The position numbers and the translations under genes are program-made. 5,230 nucleotides of DNA, taken from an uncultured Angelakisella sp. (GTDB lineage Bacteria; Bacillota; Clostridia; Oscillospirales; Ruminococcaceae). Each line of letters starts with the position of its first letter. The first letter of the stretch is position 1. The stretch lies in contig CANOCD010000111.1 of NCBI GenBank assembly GCA_947564495.1, positions 1 through 5,230 of the forward strand, read 5' to 3'. The notes under the pieces were generated by a model. That model was not told where the DNA came from, made no database searches, and saw nothing but the letters and a program-made list of their open reading frames with translations. Positions 1 to 5,053 of the stretch are shown here, piece by piece.

Positions 1-172
1 GAAGCTCGACCCGCCCCCGGAGCTCCCCCTGGAGGTACATCTCCTCATAGAGCCGCCGGGGGATACCGTCCACCACCCGGAAGAAGTCCCGGGCCTCCTC
101 CAAAGAGGGGAAGTTCGCCCCGTAGACGGTCAGGGAGACAGGGTCCATCCGCTCCAAAGGGTTCGTGTTCAT
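1..172 (-). CDS. Unrecognised protein, N-terminal 57 residues (runs off the left edge)
   Basis: An open frame begins with ATG at 172 and stays open to the window edge. It gives 57 residues starting MNTNPLERMDPVSLTVYGAN and ending near GELRGRVEL. A ribosome binding site (AAAGGAG on the minus strand, about 8 bases before the ATG) supports this start. The gene begins 14 bases after the stop of the upstream HicB-like gene, so the two are probably cotranscribed. The visible part is a soluble, charged sequence with no signal peptide or membrane segment. It does not look like a HicA toxin: there is no Gly-Ser-His-His-type RNA-binding motif and no basic dsRBD-like pattern. I do not recognise the family. 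Position next to an antitoxin-like gene makes a functional partner possible, but that is inference from context only. Confidence 0.7.
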   Translation of the reverse strand, partial: MNTNPLERMDPVSLTVYGANFPSLEEARDFFRVVDGIPRRLYEEMYLQGELRGRVEL

Positions 173-186
173 GGCAAGGTCTCCTT

Positions 187-564
187 TCAAAGCTGGATCT
201 TGGCCAGGAGGGATTCCTGGAGAGCCTGGGAGAAGTTCACCCCCATGGCCGTGGCCCGGTCGTTGAGCCAGGCGGGGATGGTCAGGGTCTTTTTCACCGC
301 CCGGGTGTCCCTGTACTGGTCCACCTTGCAGGACACCAGAGAGACAAAACCGTCCTCCGGATGGAGCCCCGAAATATCGGAGGGGGCCGCCAGGTCCTCC
401 CCCCGCTCCAGAAGGGTCAGGAGGTAGGCCCCCAGGGATTCCTGGGCGGCCTCCATCGTCTCAGGGATGGTGGAGCCGTAGGTGTAGCAGCCCTTCAGGT
501 CGGGAAACTCCACCCAATAAGTTCCGTCCTCCTTATGGAAGATGGCGGGGTAAACAAAGGTCAT
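187..564 (-). CDS. hicB: HicB-family antitoxin-like protein, apparently without an adjacent HicA
   Basis: This 125-residue protein has the two-part build of type II HicB antitoxins. Residues 1-60 carry the degenerate RNase H-like HicB fold, with the hallmark pattern YPAIFHKEDG, then FPDLKGCYTYG, then the helix around PETMEAAQESLGAYL. Residues 90-122 (VKKTLTIPAWLNDRATAMGV onward) look like a ribbon-helix-helix DNA-binding domain. In the family, HicB binds and blocks the HicA mRNA interferase and represses its own promoter. The start at 564 has a strong AAGGAGG about 10 bases upstream. A hicA gene normally lies directly upstream of hicB, but here that space holds a promoter and the divergent suf operon. 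The gene after it (starts at 172) is not HicA-like. It may therefore be a solitary HicB acting as a regulator, or its partner is non-canonical or outside the window. Family assignment is fairly sure; antitoxin function is not. Confidence 0.85.
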   Translation of the reverse strand: MTFVYPAIFHKEDGTYWVEFPDLKGCYTYGSTIPETMEAAQESLGAYLLTLLERGEDLAAPSDISGLHPEDGFVSLVSCKVDQYRDTRAVKKTLTIPAWLNDRATAMGVNFSQALQESLLAKIQL

Positions 565-594
565 CGCAAAGCGCCTCCTTTTTCAGCGCAGCCC

Positions 595-611
595 GGCGGG
601 AATATCCCGCC
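595..611. repeat. Inverted repeat in the hicB leader (7-bp arms)
   Basis: GGCGGGA and TCCCGCC flank a 3-base centre (ATA). The repeat lies between the hicB promoter and its ribosome binding site, about 30 bases before the start codon. As DNA it could be a dimer-binding operator for the HicB ribbon-helix-helix domain. As RNA it could form a short hairpin in the hicB leader. The right arm is part of an 11-bp sequence repeated at 652-662, which favours a protein-binding role. The binding role is inferred. Confidence 0.5.
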
Positions 612-662
612 CGTGTACCGGCAAGGATAGGGATGAATCAATAGTAGCACGTATCCCGCCCG
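603..662. promoter_or_regulatory. Candidate operator pair: direct repeat TATCCCGCCCG at 603-613 and 652-662
   Basis: The 11-base sequence TATCCCGCCCG occurs exactly twice, with starts 49 bp apart. The 652-662 copy lies inside the 17-bp spacer of the predicted hicB promoter. The 603-613 copy lies downstream of that promoter and overlaps the 595-611 inverted repeat. This arrangement is typical of autorepression, and the HicB-like product has a DNA-binding C-terminus. The nearer copy ends 15 bp before the -35 box of the divergent suf promoter, so a bound repressor might also affect suf. The sequence repeat is directly visible; the regulatory role is inferred. Confidence 0.45.
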
Positions 663-669
663 CTGTAAA
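641..669 (-). promoter_or_regulatory. Promoter for the hicB-like gene
   Basis: On the minus strand there is a -35 box TTTACA (664-669), a 17-bp spacer and a -10 box TACTAT (641-646). The -10 is preceded by TGC, an extended -10 element. This is a good sigma-A-type match and would start transcription near 634, giving a leader of about 70 bases. Its spacer contains one copy of the 11-bp repeat described at 603-662. Confidence 0.6.
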
Positions 670-677
670 GTCTCCCC

Positions 678-706
678 TTGCTTTTTTCCGACATTTGTGA
701 TACAGT
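678..706 (+). promoter_or_regulatory. Promoter for sufC-sufB
   Basis: A -35 box TTGCTT (678-683), a 17-bp spacer and a -10 box TACAGT (701-706) preceded by TGA (extended -10) predict a start near 713, about 40 bases before sufC. Its -35 box is 8 bp from the -35 of the divergent hicB promoter, so the two polymerases would sit back to back. I looked for an IscR-type palindrome here and found none convincing. Confidence 0.5.
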
Positions 707-751
707 AGTCCAGTAAAAAATCCCAAGCCGTAGTAAGGAGGTCTGCCGCCT

Positions 752-1483
752 ATGCTCAAACTGGAAAACCTCACCTGGACCGCCCCCGGCGGGGGGCAGG
801 TCCTGCGGGGGATCGACCTTGCCGTCCCCGACGGGAAACTCACCGTCATCACCGGGCCCAACGGCGGCGGCAAGACCACCATCGCCAAGCTGGTCGCCGG
901 GCTGGAGACCCCCGACAGCGGGCGCATCCTCCTGGACGGGGAGGACATCACCGGGCTGGACGTCACCAGCCGGGCCAAGAAAGGCATCAGCTACGCCTTT
1001 CAGCAGCCGGTCCGCTTCAAGGGCCTCACCGTCCGGGACCTCCTGGAACTGGCCGGGGGCGGCAGCCTCCCCGAGGACCAGCTCTGCGCCATTTTGAGCC
1101 GGGTGGGGCTCTGCGCCCGGGAGTATATCCCCCGGGAGGTGGACGCCACCCTTTCCGGCGGGGAGATCAAGCGCATCGAGATCGCCACCGTCCTGGCACG
1201 GCACAGCCGCCTTTCCATCTTCGACGAGCCGGAGGCCGGCATCGACCTGTGGAGCTTCCAGAACCTCATCCAGGTGTTCCAGGAGCTCCGCCGGGGGCTG
1301 GAGGGCTCGGTGGTGGTCATCTCCCACCAGGAGCGCATTCTCTCCATCGCCGACGAGCTGGTCATCGTGGCAAACGGCCAGGTCCAGGACCAGGGGCCGG
1401 GGGAAAAGCTGCTGCCCAAACTGCTGGAAGGAGAGGGGAGCGGGGCCTGCCCCGCCTGCCCCAGAGAGGGGGACGTCCTATGA
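752..1483 (+). CDS. sufC: SufC-type Fe-S cluster assembly ATPase
   Basis: This 243-residue ABC-type ATPase would work in the cytoplasm, driving shape changes in its SufB partner during Fe-S cluster assembly rather than transporting a substrate. Visible motifs are Walker A GPNGGGKTT (35-43), a Q-loop FQQP (83-86), the signature LSGGEIKRIEIA (134-145), Walker B and D-loop LSIFDEPEAGID (154-165), and the switch histidine at 192 (ISHQE). The SGGE(x)KR(x)EI signature is the one seen in SufC, and the next gene encodes a SufB/SufD-family protein. Length matches the family (about 250 residues). The start at 752 has AAGGAGG 10 bases upstream. The stop overlaps the sufB start (ATGA), which implies translational coupling. 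Unusual is the C-terminal tail GACPACP (231-237), a CxxC pair that I do not associate with standard SufC. No membrane protein that would suggest a true transporter lies nearby. Confidence 0.93.
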   Translation: MLKLENLTWTAPGGGQVLRGIDLAVPDGKLTVITGPNGGGKTTIAKLVAGLETPDSGRILLDGEDITGLDVTSRAKKGISYAFQQPVRFKGLTVRDLLELAGGGSLPEDQLCAILSRVGLCAREYIPREVDATLSGGEIKRIEIATVLARHSRLSIFDEPEAGIDLWSFQNLIQVFQELRRGLEGSVVVISHQERILSIADELVIVANGQVQDQGPGEKLLPKLLEGEGSGACPACPREGDVL

Positions 1484-2397
1484 AAGAAGTGACCAGGGAC
1501 CTCCTTCGGGAGGTGTCCGAGTGGACCGGGGAGTTCCCCGGGGCCTACAACGTCCGGGAGGACGGGGCCTCGGCGGGTCGCCGCTCCACCGAGAATATCC
1601 AGCTTTCCGACAAGACCGACGGCCCCGGCCTGGTCATCCGGGTCCGCCCCGGGACCAAGGGGGAGACGGTCTCCATCCCCGCCCTTGTGACCCACGGCGG
1701 GGTGGACGATCTGGTCTATAACGATTTCTTCATCGGGGAGGGCGCCGACGTCACCATCGTGGCGGGGTGCGGCGTCCACACCGAGGATGGCTCCAATGCC
1801 CGGCACAACGGCATCCACCGATTCTTCCTGGAAAAGGACGCCCGGGTGGTCTACCTGGAAAAGCACCTGGGCACCGGCCACGGGGCGGGGCTCCACTCCA
1901 TCGACCCGGTCACCGAGATCGTCCTGGGGGAAAACGCCGTCCTGGAGATGGACACCTCCCAGATCGGCGGGGTGGACCGGAGCGACCGGCGGACCACCGC
2001 CATCGCCGCCGCCGGGGCCAAGCTCATCATCCGGGAGCGGCTCCTCACCGAGGGGACCCAGCAGGCCAAGACCGACTTCTCGGTCCAGCTGGACGGGGAG
2101 GATTCCGGGGCGGACATCATCTCCCGGTCGGTGGCCCGAGGGAAGTCCCGGCAGCAGTACCGCTCCCGCATCGTGGGCAACGCCCGCTGCACCGGCCACT
2201 CCGAGTGCGACGCCATCATCGGGGAGCAGGGGGCGGTGGACGCCGCCCCGGCCCTCATCGCCAACCACGGGGACGCCGCCCTCATCCACGAGGCCGCCAT
2301 CGGCAAGATCGCCGGGGAGCAGCTTCTGAAGCTCCGCACCCTGGGCCTCACCGAGGAGGAGGCCGAGGCCCGCATCGTGGCAGGCTTCCTCAAGTAG
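1480..2397 (+). CDS. sufB: Short SufB-type Fe-S cluster scaffold protein (minimal SufBC system)
   Basis: This 305-residue protein belongs to the SufB/SufD family, which forms a beta-helix scaffold where Fe-S clusters are assembled with SufC. The start ATG at 1480 overlaps the sufC stop by four bases; a longer upstream reading would run inside sufC and is rejected. Diagnostic segments are IVAGCGVH (93-100), GTGHGAGLHS (131-140), the SRSVARGKS block (215-223), SECDAIIG (241-248) and LIHEAAIGKIAGEQL (268-282). Against E. coli SufB recalled from memory, Cys97 matches Cys254 (sulfur entry), Cys243 matches Cys405 (assembly site), and His270-Glu271 match His433-Glu434. That makes it SufB-like rather than SufD-like, despite being about 190 residues shorter than E. 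coli SufB, mostly at the N-terminus. With no sufD, sufS or sufU in view, a SufB homodimer with two SufC is the likely complex. Confidence 0.88.
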   Translation: MKEVTRDLLREVSEWTGEFPGAYNVREDGASAGRRSTENIQLSDKTDGPGLVIRVRPGTKGETVSIPALVTHGGVDDLVYNDFFIGEGADVTIVAGCGVHTEDGSNARHNGIHRFFLEKDARVVYLEKHLGTGHGAGLHSIDPVTEIVLGENAVLEMDTSQIGGVDRSDRRTTAIAAAGAKLIIRERLLTEGTQQAKTDFSVQLDGEDSGADIISRSVARGKSRQQYRSRIVGNARCTGHSECDAIIGEQGAVDAAPALIANHGDAALIHEAAIGKIAGEQLLKLRTLGLTEEEAEARIVAGFLK

Positions 2398-2398
2398 T

Positions 2399-2427
2399 TT
2401 TCCCGGTCTATATGACCTGGAGATAAA
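2399..2427 (+). promoter_or_regulatory. Weak candidate promoter for the folT leader
   Basis: TTTCCC (2399-2404) and GATAAA (2422-2427) are 17 bp apart and would start a transcript near 2434, shortly before the riboswitch aptamer. Both boxes match the consensus poorly. The AT-rich TATATG at 2409-2414 is an alternative -10 with no good -35. I see no clear terminator after sufB, so read-through from suf could also feed this leader. Confidence 0.25.
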
Positions 2428-2448
2428 GACCCCCTCCTGGGTAGGAGG
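2405..2448. repeat. Two short inverted repeats between sufB and the riboswitch
   Basis: GGTC and GACC flank TATAT at 2405-2417. CCTCCT (2433-2438) and AGGAGG (2443-2448) flank the tetraloop GGGT. The second would form a 6-bp hairpin in RNA but has no T-tract after it, so it is not a good terminator for suf. It could be a transcript-end stabiliser or simply the 5' end of the folT leader. Confidence 0.35.
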
Positions 2449-2454
2449 AACAAG

Positions 2455-2569
2455 ACAGAGTAGGAGCCCTTGCGTCAAGTGCCGCCGGGACGGGGAGTTG
2501 CCGGGCGGACGAAAAGGGAGCTGGAAAACGGCTTTTGACCCTTGCGGTAGGGGCTCCGCATCCCGCTGT
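2455..2569 (+). promoter_or_regulatory. Tetrahydrofolate (THF) riboswitch aptamer upstream of folT
   Basis: The leader carries the conserved pieces of the THF riboswitch in order: ACAG-AGTAG (2455-2463), GCGTCAAGTG (2472-2481), ACGAA (2509-2513), GCGGT (2544-2548) and GCATCCCGCTGT (2558-2569). Helices fit by hand. P1 is 2455-2458 with 2566-2569. P2 is 2463-2471 with 2549-2557, 9 bp including one U-G pair. P3 is 2482-2486 with 2504-2508. A lengthened P4-type arm is 2514-2518 with 2539-2543, topped by 2519-2523 with 2529-2533. The G-rich P3 loop (2487-2497) can pair with CATCCC (2559-2564), as the known pseudoknot requires. The family binds THF and represses folate uptake or synthesis genes; here folT follows directly, with a terminator between. 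The P4-type arm looks longer than in the reference aptamer I recall. Confidence 0.9.
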
Positions 2570-2627
2570 ACCATATTTGCACCCTGGCGGACCCTGCGAT
2601 CCGCCTGCCCCTTTGGGCGGGCTTTCA

Positions 2628-2679
2628 AAGCGGGCCCCTGTGCAGACGGTACACGCCGACGCGCAGGGCCCGCTTTTTT
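2628..2679 (+). terminator. Riboswitch-controlled intrinsic terminator before folT
   Basis: The 5' arm AAGCGGGCCC plus CTG (2628-2640, one bulged C) pairs with CAG plus GGCCCGCTT (2664-2675), and the run of six T ends at 2679. It is a strong Rho-independent terminator lying between the THF aptamer and the folT ribosome binding site. The expected logic is that THF binding favours this hairpin and switches folT off. The antiterminator is not obvious; a partial alternative is the near-palindrome at 2615-2637, which shares the 5' arm. Confidence 0.85.
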
Positions 2680-2706
2680 GCGGCCCGCGAAAGGAGTGTA
2701 GAGCTT

Positions 2707-3327
2707 ATGTACAAATCCCCCGAATCCCTCACCCTGGCAAGCCCCTTTTCCAAAGGCTACTGGCGCACCGCCGCCCGGGAGCTGAAAAACCTGCGGATGC
2801 TCACCCTGGCGGCCATCGTGGTGGCCCTCCGCATCGTCCTAAGCGGCCTGTACATCCCCCTGGGGGATAATCTGAACATCTTCTTCGGCTACTTCGTCAA
2901 CGGCCTGGGGGCGGCTATCTACGGGCCGGTGGTGGCCCTCCTCTCCGGCTTTGCCACCGACATCCTGGGGTACTTCGTCCACCCCACCGGGCCCTTCTTC
3001 CCCGGCTACGTCCTCTCCACCATGATGGGCTCCTTCTTCTACGCCCTCTTCTTCTACCGGGCCCGGATCACGGCAGTCCGGGTGTTCCTGGCCAAGCTCT
3101 GCGTCAACCTGTTGGTCAACGTGGGGCTGGGGGCCCTGTGGAGCGCCATCCAGTTCAGCAAGGGGTACTACTACTACCTGGTCAAGGGGCTGGTGAAGAA
3201 CATCGGCCTCCTCCCGGTGGAGGCCCTGCTCCTCTGGCTGTTCCTCAAAGCCATGGCCCCGGTCTGCGCCAAAAACGGCCTGCTCCCCCGCCAAGAGAAG
3301 CCCAAAAAGGAAGGCCCGGAGGTGTAG
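2707..3327 (+). CDS. folT: Folate ECF transporter, substrate-binding S component FolT
   Basis: This 206-residue membrane protein is the folate-binding subunit of an energy-coupling factor (ECF) importer. It would work with a shared EcfA-EcfA'-EcfT module encoded elsewhere. The family pattern is clear: ALRIVLSGLYIPLG (40-53), the NGLGAAIYGPVVALLSG region (65-81), HPTGPFFPGYVLS (92-104), the KLCVNLLVNVGLGALW helix (130-145) and KGLVKNIGLLPVEALL (160-175). About six hydrophobic segments span residues 31 to 183. The N-terminal 30 residues are cytoplasmic and basic, as is the Lys-rich tail (PRQEKPKKEG). The start has AAGGAG 10 bases upstream. The THF riboswitch and terminator before it independently support folate as the substrate. 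A strong terminator follows, so the unit is monocistronic. Confidence 0.94.
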   Translation: MYKSPESLTLASPFSKGYWRTAARELKNLRMLTLAAIVVALRIVLSGLYIPLGDNLNIFFGYFVNGLGAAIYGPVVALLSGFATDILGYFVHPTGPFFPGYVLSTMMGSFFYALFFYRARITAVRVFLAKLCVNLLVNVGLGALWSAIQFSKGYYYYLVKGLVKNIGLLPVEALLLWLFLKAMAPVCAKNGLLPRQEKPKKEGPEV

Positions 3328-3347
3328 CCCACTCCCCCATACATAGC

Positions 3348-3389
3348 AAACACGGACCCAGCCGGTATGGCATGGGCCCGTGTTTTTTT
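3348..3389 (+). terminator. Intrinsic terminator after folT
   Basis: AAACACGGACCCA (3348-3360) pairs with TGGGCCCGTGTTT (3373-3385) with one A-C mismatch, and seven T run from 3383 to 3389. It ends the folT transcript 21 bases after the stop. On the opposite strand the hairpin is followed by only three T, so it may stop the convergent operon weakly. A small GGGGC/GCCCC hairpin (3400-3414) overlaps the stop codon of the gene on that strand. Confidence 0.88.
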
Positions 3390-3405
3390 ATGGCAGGATG
3401 GGGCC

Positions 3406-3891
3406 TCACGCCCCGAACAGCTCCTTCCGGAGTTCCCCGCAGAGGGCGGCCATCTCCCGGAGGTCCTCCTCCGGGACCAGATCGGCCAGGCTGCACCCCA
3501 GGGGGTCGGCCACAAAGGCGTCCAGGGCGTCCCGGACCACCGCCAGCTCCTCCTCCCCCGCGGGGATGCGGATGGTCTCCAGGTCGGTGTCCATCTCCAG
3601 CCCGGCGGTATCCAGGCTGCCGCTGACCTTGCACTCCAGCAGCAGGGCCGCCAGGTCGGTGATGAAATCCACGGCGCAGTCGATGGCCATCTCGTAGCCC
3701 TGATCATCCTCGTAGACCAGGGATTCCCTGGGACACTGAAAGTCCCCCTCCAGCCGCTCCGCCCCGAAGTCGGCGAAAATTTCCCCCAGGGGAATGACTT
3801 CCTTCCCCTTGGCCGCCAGATAGTCCAGCAGGGTCAAGCTGTCGTCGGTGCCCCCCAGGTATTCGCCCCAGTATCTTTCGGTGATGTACAT
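3406..3891 (-). CDS. Acidic hypothetical protein, 161 residues
   Basis: I do not recognise this family. The protein is soluble and strongly acidic, with no signal peptide or membrane segment. It opens MYITERYWGEYLGGTDDSLT, continues through a mixed region to about residue 70, and has a helical stretch AIDCAVDFITDLAALLLECK (69-88). A helical, Leu/Glu-rich C-terminus (115-160) follows. Five cysteines (53, 72, 87, 133, 151) are scattered, with no zinc-type pairing. AAGGAG lies 6 bases before the ATG at 3891 and follows the stop codon of the upstream lipoprotein gene, 13 bases away, so the two are cotranscribed. An intracellular partner of the lipoprotein is possible. The small acidic form also resembles immunity-type proteins in general terms, but no toxin gene is visible, so that is only a passing resemblance. 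Confidence 0.85.
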   Translation of the reverse strand: MYITERYWGEYLGGTDDSLTLLDYLAAKGKEVIPLGEIFADFGAERLEGDFQCPRESLVYEDDQGYEMAIDCAVDFITDLAALLLECKVSGSLDTAGLEMDTDLETIRIPAGEEELAVVRDALDAFVADPLGCSLADLVPEEDLREMAALCGELRKELFGA

Positions 3892-3904
3892 GGTCCGCTC
3901 CTTC

Positions 3905-5050
3905 CTAAAACTCCAGCTTTAACAGATAGGCGTTCACCCGCTGCTCCCCGCCGTCCGGGGAGGACATGGGGTAGAGGATAGCCGCCGTGGCGGTATCCGG
4001 GTCGTAGGCCGCCAGGGGTTCCCCGCTTTGTGTCCCCTCCCGGGGGTGGATGTCCAGGGCGGTCCGCTCCCCGGTGCGGTGGTCCAAAAGCTCTATCGTC
4101 TCCGCCCCTCCTTCTCCCAGGACACGGAGGAGGGAAAAGGCGGGTTCCCGCAGGAGAGGCGCCCCCTCCCCGCCGGGCAGCGTTGTCTCCTTGCCCCCGG
4201 CCAGATCGACCAGCACCGTCGCCGTGGTCCCGTCCCCGGCCTTGTCGTAGACCAGGTAGCCCGGCGTCTCGCACCATTGCCAATTCAAGTAAAGGGGGGA
4301 TATTTCCGTAAGGCGGCGGCCCTCCCGGTGGTAGATGGCGAAGGTCGGCTTGTTCTCCACCCGAAAGGCCAGGTAGTCCCCGTCGGGGGAAAGGCTCTCG
4401 AACCGCTCCCCCTCCTGGCACCGGAATTTGGATACCGTCCCCTCCGGCTCCAAAAGGTCGTAAAGCTCCATCTTGGTCATATCGTCCCGGACCCCCAGTC
4501 CCGTCCGGGAGGGCCCCCCGCCAAGCCAGGACAGGGGGAGGGGGTCGCCTCCCTCCAGGGTCAGGGGGAGCAGCCTGGGATTAACCTTCTGGCTAAAAAC
4601 AAGGTAGGGAGTCCCCTCCCGGACAAAGCTGCCCTGGACCGACAGGTTGCCGGCCGGGTCGGAAAGGTCGGCCAGCAGTGCGGTCTCCCCGGTGGAGGGG
4701 ACCCAGGAAAAGACCCGGAACTCCACCGGCATCAGCAGTTCCTCCCGGGTGGTGAGGAGGAGCAGCCGGTCCTCCCCCGCCCATTCCAGGACCGGGGTTC
4801 CGGCGTTTGCATAGATGTAGTGAAAGCCGTCCCCAAACAGGGCGCTCTCCACCTTCTCCGACGGCAGGGCCTGGAGGGTGAAGGAGAGAGGCCGCCCCTC
4901 CTCCGGCTCGCTTTCCCGGCTCTCCTGGGAACTGCTTTCCTCTCCCCCCAGCAGATGGGAGGACACCTCCCCCGGCTCCTGTTCCGCCCCGGCGCACCCC
5001 GCCAGGCAGAGGCAAAAGGCCAGCGCCCCGGCCCAAAAACGACGGCCCAC
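3905..5050 (-). CDS. Surface lipoprotein with a probable beta-propeller-like body, 381 residues
   Basis: The protein begins MGRRFWAGALAFCLCLAGC: a basic start, a hydrophobic core and a lipobox LAGC with the acylated cysteine at residue 19. It should be anchored to the outer face of the membrane. Residues 20-53 form a low-complexity Ser/Glu linker. The remainder is rich in short beta-strand patterns. One is FESLSPDGDYLAFRV (217-231), a motif typical of TolB/WD40-like propeller blades, and others are LLLLTTREELLMPVEFRVFS and YLVYDKAGDG. A propeller is likely but the blade number is not clear, and no enzyme motif is seen. The start codon is GTG at 5050, chosen because AGGAGG lies 8 bases upstream and the signal peptide begins there; no ATG occurs in this frame near the start. 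It begins 3 bases after the previous stop. Function is unknown. Confidence 0.87.
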   Translation of the reverse strand: MGRRFWAGALAFCLCLAGCAGAEQEPGEVSSHLLGGEESSSQESRESEPEEGRPLSFTLQALPSEKVESALFGDGFHYIYANAGTPVLEWAGEDRLLLLTTREELLMPVEFRVFSWVPSTGETALLADLSDPAGNLSVQGSFVREGTPYLVFSQKVNPRLLPLTLEGGDPLPLSWLGGGPSRTGLGVRDDMTKMELYDLLEPEGTVSKFRCQEGERFESLSPDGDYLAFRVENKPTFAIYHREGRRLTEISPLYLNWQWCETPGYLVYDKAGDGTTATVLVDLAGGKETTLPGGEGAPLLREPAFSLLRVLGEGGAETIELLDHRTGERTALDIHPREGTQSGEPLAAYDPDTATAAILYPMSSPDGGEQRVNAYLLKLEF

Positions 5051-5053
5051 GGC

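Noticed and set aside
688..713. IscR-type operator upstream of sufC
   Set aside because: CCGAC (688-692) and GTCCAG (708-713) resemble half-sites, but their spacing is too wide and the inner sequence does not fit.
565..751. A hidden hicA gene upstream of hicB
   Set aside because: The space is only 187 bases and contains two promoters, and the minus-strand frames show no HicA-like sequence.
1249..1479. N-terminal extension of the SufB-type gene starting at 1249 in the same frame
   Set aside because: It would lie entirely within sufC, has a low-complexity Gly/Pro/Arg composition typical of a shadow frame, and the ATGA overlap at 1480 gives a natural start where SufB-like sequence begins.
752..1483. 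Membrane transporter ATPase rather than SufC
   Set aside because: The signature motif is SufC-like and the overlapping partner is a soluble SufB-family protein, with no permease gene nearby.
2433..2448. Terminator for the suf operon
   Set aside because: The CCTCCT/AGGAGG hairpin is not followed by a T-tract.
1000..2628. 542-residue open frame on the minus strand across sufC-sufB
   Set aside because: It is antisense to two well-supported genes, and its Pro/Gly/Arg/Asp-rich composition is a by-product of GC-rich codons.
2455..2680. T-box leader
   Set aside because: AGAGTAG and a GGTACA loop before a terminator look superficially T-box-like, but the conserved TGGNACCGCG element is missing. 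The remaining conserved blocks match the THF riboswitch, and folT is not an aminoacylation-related gene.
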